DNA of 5,072 bases from Bacillota bacterium (GTDB lineage: Bacteria > Bacillota > Sulfobacillia > Symbiobacteriales > Symbiobacteriaceae). Below are positions 1-5,072 of the stretch, piece by piece. The stretch's first letter is position 1. Each line of letters starts with the position of its first letter. The notes beneath the pieces are model-generated. The model was not told where the DNA came from, did not search any database, and saw only the letters and a list, made by a program, of their open reading frames with translations. Location: positions 1-5,072 of the forward strand of contig JAQBPS010000435.1 in NCBI GenBank assembly GCA_028287415.1, given 5' to 3'. A program made the translations under genes and the position numbers.

Positions 1-1920
1 CGGCGGGCGGCAGTTAACCCCGATACAGGCAGCCTGCTGGTGCTGTATGATCCGACGCGCCTCTCGGTCGATGAGCTCGCCGACCGGCTGGGGCTGGCGC
101 AGCCGGCGGCCCCCGGTCACGACCAGGTCAGGGCAGCCGCGGCGCAAACCCTGCTGACCGGGGCCGCCCTTACCGCGGTTACTGCCAAGCGTATGCTGAT
201 CGGCCCGTCCGCACTCTCCCGCTCCATGGTCACCTGGGATCTGGCGGGGCTGATCACCGTGTTCGCCAGCTACCCGTTCCTGCGCAGCGGGCTGGAGGAG
301 TTGTTCCGCCGCGGGCGGCTTAGCGGAGAGCTGGTGCTGGGCGCGGCCGGCCTCGGGGCAACCGTGCTCCGCGAGAACGTGATCGGGCTGGCGGTGCTCT
401 TTCTCGCGAGCCTGAACGAGCTGCTGTTTGCCCGCACAATTCAGTCGTGCGAGGAGGCGTCCGCCCGGCTGGTGCATCCGGAAGAACGGGCCGGACAGGG
501 GCTCCAGCCCGGGCAGCTGATCCGGATTCATAACGGACAGCACATACCGGTGGCGGGCGTGATCACGGGCGGGAGCGGGCTGGTGGATGAGAGCCGCCTA
601 TCGGGGCAGTGGGGCGTGCACCGGGCGAGCCCGGGCGCCCATCTCCGTGCAGGGGCACGGCTGGTACACGGCGAGCTCGTACTGCGCATCACCGCGACAC
701 CCCGTGTCAAGAGTCCCGACTGCCACGGCCCCCGCCATGACATGCTGATCGCAGACGGCCACACCCGGGGCAGCGCACGCTGGGGGCTGATCGCTGTGGG
801 TGCGTCGCTGCTGACCTGGATCACAACCGGCAGCGGGAGACGGGCCCTGGCGGCCCTGATCGCTGCGGCACCTGCCGCGGCTACGCTGGCCGCGGTCCTC
901 CCCCTGAACGCTGCGACCGCCGCTGCGGCGCGCCGGGGCATCGTCACGAAGGGTGCACATGCGGTGGCTGCGGCGGCAAAAGTCGACACGGTGCTGTTCG
1001 ACAAGACCGGTACCCTGACCAGCGGCCATCCTGCCGTCGTGGCCCTGGTGCCCGCGACGCCCGACCATTCCACCGCCGATGTGCTTCAGCTTGCCGCATC
1101 AGCCGAAGAGCAGGCCGTGCATCCGTTCGCAGCGGCCATCCGGAGCGCTGCTCACAACAAAGGCTTACCGATTCCCGAAGCGCAGGACCACCGGGAATGG
1201 CTGGGCCAGGGCGCCGCCGCGACCGTCGCCGGCCACCGCATCGCCGTGGGCAGCGAGGCGTTCATCGCCACACAGTGCACGCTCAGCCCATCTGCAAGTA
1301 GCCAGGGCATGCAATTACACGCCGCCGGTCACTCGGTCGTCTACGTTGCGTGCGATGGCGTTCTGATCGGCCTGATCGGCGTGGCTGATGCGATGCGGCC
1401 CGAAGTTGCACGCACGTTGACACTGATACGCAGCAGCGGTGTGAATCGCTGCGGCATGGCGACCGGCGACCATGACCGCACCGCACGTCCCGTGGCCACC
1501 CGCCTGGGCCTGAGCGGCTGCTGGGCATCCGCCGGCCCGGAGGCCAAGGCGGATCTGATCCGCACGCTGCAAGCGGCCGGGCACACGGTCGCACTCGTCG
1601 GCGACGGACTCAATGATGCACCCGGCCTCGCCGCAGCGGACCTGGGCATCGCCGTGGGGCGCGGGCACGCCTCCGTCACCCTGGCGGCGGCCGATGCGGT
1701 AATCGCAGACGATGATCTCTGCAAGGTCGGGGAGTTCATCCACCTGGGCCGGCGCGCCGCCCGGGGCGCCCGCGAGAACCAGCTCCTCGCCGCGTGTCTG
1801 AACGCTGCGGGGCTGTGGCTGGCCGCAAGCGGCACGATCGGGCCGGTTGGCGCCAGCCTGTGGCATAATGTGACGTCGCTGACCGTCATCATCAATGCGA
1901 TGCGGATCCTGCCGCGCTAA
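1..1920 (+). CDS. HMA_2-type (P1B-like) P-type ATPase with degenerate actuator and CPx motifs, 5'-partial
   Basis: Membrane P-type ATPase related to heavy-metal pumps; the frame is open from base 1, so the true start lies upstream. Residues are numbered from codon 1 of the window (639 visible). Residues 4-30 (VNPDTGSLLVLYDP, then a short helix) look like the end of an HMA_2 domain, which shows that the GTG at 40 is not the start. Hydrophobic segments lie near 45-62, 80-98, 110-143, 262-275, 282-302 and 593-632. The phosphorylation motif DKTGTLT starts at D334; an HP nucleotide-binding pair is at 374-375; TGD is in MATGD; GDGLND is at 534-539. Two key motifs are altered. The actuator TGE is SGQ (201-203), losing the glutamate needed for dephosphorylation, and the TM6 CPC is APA (290-292), losing the metal thiolates. 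The PVDG turn is also PVAG (183-186). The frame has no stop or shift, so it is maintained. Substrate unknown; it may be a regulatory or structural pseudo-pump. Family call is sure; activity loss is inferred. Confidence 0.9.
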   Translation, partial: RRAAVNPDTGSLLVLYDPTRLSVDELADRLGLAQPAAPGHDQVRAAAAQTLLTGAALTAVTAKRMLIGPSALSRSMVTWDLAGLITVFASYPFLRSGLEELFRRGRLSGELVLGAAGLGATVLRENVIGLAVLFLASLNELLFARTIQSCEEASARLVHPEERAGQGLQPGQLIRIHNGQHIPVAGVITGGSGLVDESRLSGQWGVHRASPGAHLRAGARLVHGELVLRITATPRVKSPDCHGPRHDMLIADGHTRGSARWGLIAVGASLLTWITTGSGRRALAALIAAAPAAATLAAVLPLNAATAAAARRGIVTKGAHAVAAAAKVDTVLFDKTGTLTSGHPAVVALVPATPDHSTADVLQLAASAEEQAVHPFAAAIRSAAHNKGLPIPEAQDHREWLGQGAAATVAGHRIAVGSEAFIATQCTLSPSASSQGMQLHAAGHSVVYVACDGVLIGLIGVADAMRPEVARTLTLIRSSGVNRCGMATGDHDRTARPVATRLGLSGCWASAGPEAKADLIRTLQAAGHTVALVGDGLNDAPGLAAADLGIAVGRGHASVTLAAADAVIADDDLCKVGEFIHLGRRAARGARENQLLAACLNAAGLWLAASGTIGPVGASLWHNVTSLTVIINAMRILPR

Positions 1921-1946
1921 CGCCCTTGTTTAAGACCCCTCCCCCC

Positions 1947-1972
1947 TTGACCATACTGTCAATGTAAATTGA
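1947..1972. promoter_or_regulatory. Overlapping inverted repeats, candidate operator/promoter region
   Basis: The 74-bp gap between the two + strand genes is AT-richer than its surroundings. It holds a perfect inverted repeat TTGAC-N6-GTCAA (1947-1962), overlapping a second perfect one, TCAAT-N4-ATTGA (1959-1972). Read as half-sites, TTGAY occurs at 1947 (+), 1962 (-) and 1969 (+). TTGACC at 1947 resembles a -35 box, but no good -10 box follows at normal spacing; CATACT at 1952-1957 is a weak -10 alternative. No transcription factor is identified. This could be an operator for a promoter of the downstream gene, or chance in a short AT-rich spacer. Confidence 0.35.
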
Positions 1973-1982
1973 TTCTGTGAAG

Positions 1983-1988
1983 AGGGGG
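1983..1988 (+). promoter_or_regulatory. Shine-Dalgarno site fixing the start of the DUF5132-like gene
   Basis: AGGGGG lies six bases before the ATG at 1995. The in-frame GTG at 1977 has only T-rich, non-purine sequence before it, so the ATG at 1995 is the better start. The purine run would then be untranslated leader, not codons 2-4 of a longer protein. Confidence 0.7.
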
Positions 1989-1994
1989 ATCCGC

Positions 1995-2408
1995 ATGCAT
2001 GCCCGGGAACAGGGCAGCCCCAGTCGCCAGCGCCGCCGGGAGTTGCTGCGCGCCCTGCTGGAGGAAGAGCAGGCGCAGGAGCCCCGGGAGGTAGACGCCG
2101 ATATTGCGGCCCTGCTCCGGGAAATGCGCAGGGGACGGGGTGTCGGCGGGCTGAGCGGCCTGCTGTCGTCCGAGCAGCTGCAAGGCTTCGTGTGGGGGCT
2201 TGGCGCTGCCGCCGTGCTGATGATGGTGATGCCGGCGGCGAAGCAATCGCTGCGGCCGTTTGCCGTGACGACGGTCAAGGGCGCGATGGATCTGATGGAC
2301 CAGGTGAAAACGCTCTTCGGCGAGGCGGGCGAGGGGCTTCAGGATATCATCGCCGAGGCGCAGTTCGAGCGGGTCAAAGGGGCGGCCGCTCCGACCACAC
2401 CGGAATAA
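1995..2408 (+). CDS. DUF5132-like single-span membrane protein
   Basis: A 137-residue protein of unknown molecular function, starting at the ATG with a well-placed AGGGGG; the GTG at 1977 would add six residues. Residues 1-48 are hydrophilic and highly charged (RRR at 13-15, EEE at 23-25, RR at 45-46) and probably helical. Residues 62-82 (GFVWGLGAAAVLMMVMP and flanks) form one transmembrane helix. Residues 86-128 follow the pattern I recall for DUF5132: RP (87-88), VKGAMDLMDQ (94-103), then an acidic amphipathic helix with GEAGEGLQDIIAEA (109-122). The usual family is little more than the helix plus this tail, so the charged N-terminal half looks like an extension. It lies 74 bp after the degenerate ATPase with no terminator between, so the two may be co-transcribed. 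A membrane partner or regulatory subunit of the neighbouring ATPases is plausible, inferred from context only. Family assignment rests on remembered sequence pattern. Confidence 0.8.
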   Translation: MHAREQGSPSRQRRRELLRALLEEEQAQEPREVDADIAALLREMRRGRGVGGLSGLLSSEQLQGFVWGLGAAAVLMMVMPAAKQSLRPFAVTTVKGAMDLMDQVKTLFGEAGEGLQDIIAEAQFERVKGAAAPTTPE

Positions 2409-2447
2409 AACACAAGGGGAACCACGCTTACGCGGGGTTCCCCTTGT
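2403..2447 (-). terminator. Rho-independent terminator of the - strand ATPase gene, perhaps bidirectional
   Basis: A perfect 12-bp inverted repeat (arms 2412-2423 and 2436-2447, core AAGGGGAACC/GGTTCCCCTT) is extended by an A/G mismatch and three further pairs (2425-2427 with 2432-2434) closed by a TTAC tetraloop. Reading the - strand, the stem is followed by GTTTTATT (2411-2404), a usable T-tract. On the + strand the stem is followed by TCGCTG, so termination there would be weaker, or the stem may only protect the 3' end. The - strand stop codon (2428-2430) sits in the tetraloop, so one arm encodes the last residues of the ATPase. Confidence 0.8.
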
Positions 2448-5072
2448 TCGCTGCCACCCCGATGCCAGCGGCCAGTGCCAGCTCCCCCACACCGAGCGGC
2501 GCCAGCTGGAGCGCCCCCCTCAGCGGCGGCACCAACAGCGCACCCAGACTCATGGCTGCGGCAGCGGCGCCCGCCGTGCGCACCTGGCCCGCCCCGCTTG
2601 ACGACCGGCAGACGTAGAGATGCCGGACCTGTGCCGCCGCCAGCGTGGCCACCGCCAGGGACCGGGCCTGAGCCAGCGGGCGGCCCGCCCCCAGCGCCCA
2701 CGCGTACAGGGCGGTGGCGGCCAGCCCCGTCCGCAGCCCGTGCCCCAGCACCTTGCGGCTGAAGCCGGGGCCGAGCAGATCGCCACCGGCTTCGGGCGGG
2801 CGCCGCATCACGTCAGGTTCGGGAGGCTGGTCGCCCAGCACGGCAGCGGGCAGGCCGTCGCCCGCCAGGTTCATCCACAGCAGTTGGACCGGGAGCAGCG
2901 GCAGCGGGAGGCCCAGCAGCAGGGCGGCGCCCATCAGGCAGACCTCCGCCACGTTCGACCCCAGCAGATACCGGGCCGTGCGGCGTACATTGCCGCGGGT
3001 CGTCCGCCCCTGTGCGATCGCCGCCACCAGCGTCAGCAGGTCATCAGCTTCCAGGACAAGGCCTGCCGTCGCCCTCGCCACCTCGGTGCCCCGGTCGCCC
3101 ATGGCAATGCCGATGTCAGCCTCACGCATCGCGGGCGCGTCGTTAACGCCATCACCCGTCATGGCGACGACATGCCCGCCCTGCCGCAACGCCCGCACCA
3201 CCCGCAGCTTCTGCGCGGGCGTGGCCCGGGCCACGACGACCGCCTGTGCGAGCGCCGAACCCAGTTCCGCATCGCTCAGAAGGGCCAGCTGCTCACCGCT
3301 GACGATGCTGCCCGGGCCGCCATCGAGGCCGACCTCACGCGCTGTGGTCGCAGCGGTCGCAGGATGGTCCCCGGTGATCATCAGCACCCGGATGCCCGCA
3401 GCCTTACAGCGGCGGACAGCCTCCGCGGCCTCGGGCCGGGGCGGGTCGGTCATCGCCGCCAGTCCGAGAAAGATCAGCCCCTTCTCGGCCTGCACCGCCT
3501 GGACCGAAAGCGGCACGGGGCGGTACGCCGCAGCGAGCACCCGCAGGCCCCGGGCCGCCATGGCTGTGGCGTCCTGGAGCAGTTTGCGGCGCAGCTTGCT
3601 GTCCATGCGCCGCACGACGCCGCCGATGAAAACCCGGTCACAGCGCGGCAACAGCACCTCGGGCGCCCCCTTGGCGCAGGCCATCGCCTGCCCCATGGCG
3701 TCGCGGCAGACCACGGTCATCCTGCGGCGGTCGGCATCAAATGGCACCTCGAGCAGGCGGTCGCCCTCGCCACCGCTCGCCCGCAGCCCGGCCTTGAGCC
3801 CGGCGACGAGCAGGGCGAGCTCCGTTGGGTCGCCGTGGGTCACGAGCGCCCCCTCGTCATCGAGCCCGAGGCGGGCATTATTACAGAGGGCGAGTACCTT
3901 GAGCAGCCGCCGCATTGCCGGGTCCGCCAGGGGATCGGCCATGGGTTCACCAGGGGCGCCGATGCGGTGGAACGCGCCATCCGGGCAGTAGCCCTCGCCG
4001 GTGATGCGCCAGGCGCTGCCGGTCAGCCTGACCTCCGCGACCGCCATCTGGCCCTGGGTGATCGTCCCGGTCTTGTCGCAGCAGAGGGCGGTGACGGCGC
4101 CCATGCTCTCGACCGCCCCGAGGTTCTGAAAGGTGCCGCCCTGGCGCCGCATCCTGCGGGCGCCCGTTGCCAGGGCTAGTGTGACAAAGGTGGGCAGCCC
4201 TTCGGGAATCGCGGAAATCGCCAGGCTGACGCCGGCGGTGAGCGCGGTGGCGAGCCCCTGACCCCGCAGCAGCGCCATGCCGGTCACGCCCGCCGCCACC
4301 CAGAGACCGATGCGCCCGGCGCGGCGCCCGAGCTGGTCCATCTGGCGCTGAAGCGGTGCGGGCCGCTCCTCGCCCTCGAGCAGGGCGCCGATGCGGCCGA
4401 GCGTGCTGTCGCCGCCCGTCGCAGTGACGATCGCCTGCCCCCGCCCCCGGACGACGGGCGTTCCTGCCGCCAGCGCAGCGGACGCCTGCGATTTGTCGAC
4501 GGCAGTGCACTCGCCGGTCTGGAGGCTCTCATCAACGGCGAGGCCGGTCGCCGTGAGGACTGCGGCATCCGCTGGCACCCGGTCGCCCGCGGCCAGCAGA
4601 ATCAGGTCGCCGGGCACCAGTTCGGCGGCGGGCACGGTCTGCTCAACGCCGTCACGCACAACCCGTGCGGCCTGGCCGACCAGCGCCCGGAGTGCGGCGA
4701 CGGAGCGGGCCTTGCCGTCGTCCTGGCTGGCGCCGATCAGCCCGTTCAGCAGCAATACCGCGCCGATGGTGAGCGCATCGCGGCGGTGGCCTGCCAGCAG
4801 CGACAGGCCGGCCCCGCCGATGAGGGTCAGCTGCATGGTGTCCTGGTATTGCTGAAGGAAGCGGCGGAAAAAGGAGCGCCTGGGGAGTTCGGGCACGAGG
4901 TTGGCCCCGGCCTGAAGCCGACGCCGGCGGACCTCGGCGGTGGTCAGCCCGTTGGGGCCGGGAGCGGTCCGGGGATCGGCATCAACCTCAGCCACTGGCT
5001 GCGCCGCGGCGGCCGCTACCTCCGCAGCCACGGGCTGGAGCAGCAACTCCAGGTAGTTGAGCGTGAGCAGCT
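2428..5072 (-). CDS. P2-type (SERCA/PacL-like) cation-transporting ATPase, 5'-partial, probably the C-terminal part of a larger fusion
   Basis: ATP-driven cation transporter of the inner membrane. Residues are numbered from the TTG at 5046; the frame stays open to the window end, so this is not a trusted start. Residues 6-30 are an Ala/Val/Pro-rich linker; 33-60 is the cation-ATPase N-terminal domain (GLTTAEVRRR). TM pair 1-2 is near 68-106. The actuator has TGE (177-179), and TM3-4 (246-292) carry PEGLP (281-285). Then come DKTGTIT (D324), GDPTE (405-409), KGAPE (459-463), DPPR (534-537), TGD (558-560) and GDGVNDAP (631-638). TM5 has N698 and E701, and TM6 has N726 and D730; these align with SERCA N768, E771, N796 and D800, while PEGLP supplies E309. 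The SERCA T799 position is G729. C-terminal TM segments run to about 866 and the C-terminus is intact. All catalytic residues are present, so this is predicted active. Ca2+ or a related divalent cation is the best guess; Mn2+ or other substrates are possible. Confidence 0.93.
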   Translation of the reverse strand, partial: LLTLNYLELLLQPVAAEVAAAAAQPVAEVDADPRTAPGPNGLTTAEVRRRRLQAGANLVPELPRRSFFRRFLQQYQDTMQLTLIGGAGLSLLAGHRRDALTIGAVLLLNGLIGASQDDGKARSVAALRALVGQAARVVRDGVEQTVPAAELVPGDLILLAAGDRVPADAAVLTATGLAVDESLQTGECTAVDKSQASAALAAGTPVVRGRGQAIVTATGGDSTLGRIGALLEGEERPAPLQRQMDQLGRRAGRIGLWVAAGVTGMALLRGQGLATALTAGVSLAISAIPEGLPTFVTLALATGARRMRRQGGTFQNLGAVESMGAVTALCCDKTGTITQGQMAVAEVRLTGSAWRITGEGYCPDGAFHRIGAPGEPMADPLADPAMRRLLKVLALCNNARLGLDDEGALVTHGDPTELALLVAGLKAGLRASGGEGDRLLEVPFDADRRRMTVVCRDAMGQAMACAKGAPEVLLPRCDRVFIGGVVRRMDSKLRRKLLQDATAMAARGLRVLAAAYRPVPLSVQAVQAEKGLIFLGLAAMTDPPRPEAAEAVRRCKAAGIRVLMITGDHPATAATTAREVGLDGGPGSIVSGEQLALLSDAELGSALAQAVVVARATPAQKLRVVRALRQGGHVVAMTGDGVNDAPAMREADIGIAMGDRGTEVARATAGLVLEADDLLTLVAAIAQGRTTRGNVRRTARYLLGSNVAEVCLMGAALLLGLPLPLLPVQLLWMNLAGDGLPAAVLGDQPPEPDVMRRPPEAGGDLLGPGFSRKVLGHGLRTGLAATALYAWALGAGRPLAQARSLAVATLAAAQVRHLYVCRSSSGAGQVRTAGAAAAAMSLGALLVPPLRGALQLAPLGVGELALAAGIGVAANKGNPA

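Noticed and set aside
868..876. Frameshift or sequencing error as the cause of the missing CPC motif
   Set aside because: The flanking residues (LAALIAAAPAAATLAAVLP and then the conserved lead-in to DKTGT) stay in frame and aligned with the family; only the cysteine positions differ.
528..1073. Antisense open frames opposite the first ATPase (similar ones lie at 1283-1895)
   Set aside because: They mirror the ATPase codons, have low-complexity composition and are explained by GC codon bias.
1947..1962. FNR/DNR-type box (TTGAY-N4-RTCAA)
   Set aside because: The half-sites match, but the spacer is 6 bases, not 4, so it does not fit the known site geometry.
1947..1977. MerR-family metal-responsive promoter with a 19-20 bp spacer
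   Set aside because: TTGACC would suit as the -35, but no acceptable -10 box occurs at 19-20 bp, and no MerR-type regulator gene is in the window.
1892..2492. - strand open frames (128 and 177 codons) opposite the DUF5132-like gene
   Set aside because: The + strand frame has a good ribosome-binding site, one clean membrane helix and a family-like pattern; the antisense frames have none of these.
2714..3991. 425-codon + strand open frame opposite the P2 ATPase
   Set aside because: Ser/Arg/Pro/Ala-rich shadow frame overlapping another shadow; no ribosome-binding site or recognisable fold.
2620..4179. 519-codon open frame on the + strand opposite the P2 ATPase
   Set aside because: It is antisense to a gene with every P-type ATPase motif. 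Its translation is Arg/Pro/Gly/His-rich with no domain pattern, as expected from high GC at third positions.

Overview
The window is a short, very GC-rich, gene-dense bacterial segment. It holds three genes: two on the + strand, followed by one on the - strand that meets them tail to tail. The high GC, strong G/C third-position bias and protein style fit a high-GC bacterium, most likely a proteobacterium. Nothing in the window fixes the genus.

Layout. (1) Positions 1-1920, +: a P-type ATPase of the heavy-metal (P1B) shape, cut at its 5' end by the window edge. What is visible starts inside an HMA_2-like N-terminal domain. Its phosphorylation and ATP-binding motifs are intact. The actuator TGE motif reads SGQ, and the membrane CPC motif reads APA. 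(2) Positions 1921-1994: a short AT-richer gap with overlapping inverted repeats and a strong ribosome-binding site. (3) Positions 1995-2408, +: a 137-residue protein with one membrane helix, resembling the DUF5132 family, with a charged N-terminal extension. (4) Positions 2403-2447: a long perfect hairpin between the convergent genes, with a T-tract on the - strand side. (5) Positions 2428-5072, -: a large P2-type (SERCA/PacL-like) cation-transporting ATPase with all catalytic motifs and most Ca2+-site residues. Its reading frame runs off the window end.

How the parts may work together. From general knowledge of these families, HMA_2-type P-ATPases, DUF5132-like membrane proteins and very large P-type ATPases tend to be found together. 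Here the first ATPase looks unable to complete the normal pump cycle or to hold a soft metal, while the - strand ATPase looks fully competent. My inference is a membrane module in which one competent cation pump is accompanied by a degenerate pump homologue and a small membrane partner. Residues upstream of the last P2 module suggest that the - strand gene is itself a fusion with a second ATPase-like half beyond the window.

No tRNA, rRNA, CRISPR, insertion sequence, integrase or phage gene was seen. Long open frames antisense to the two ATPases are by-products of the GC-rich codon bias.
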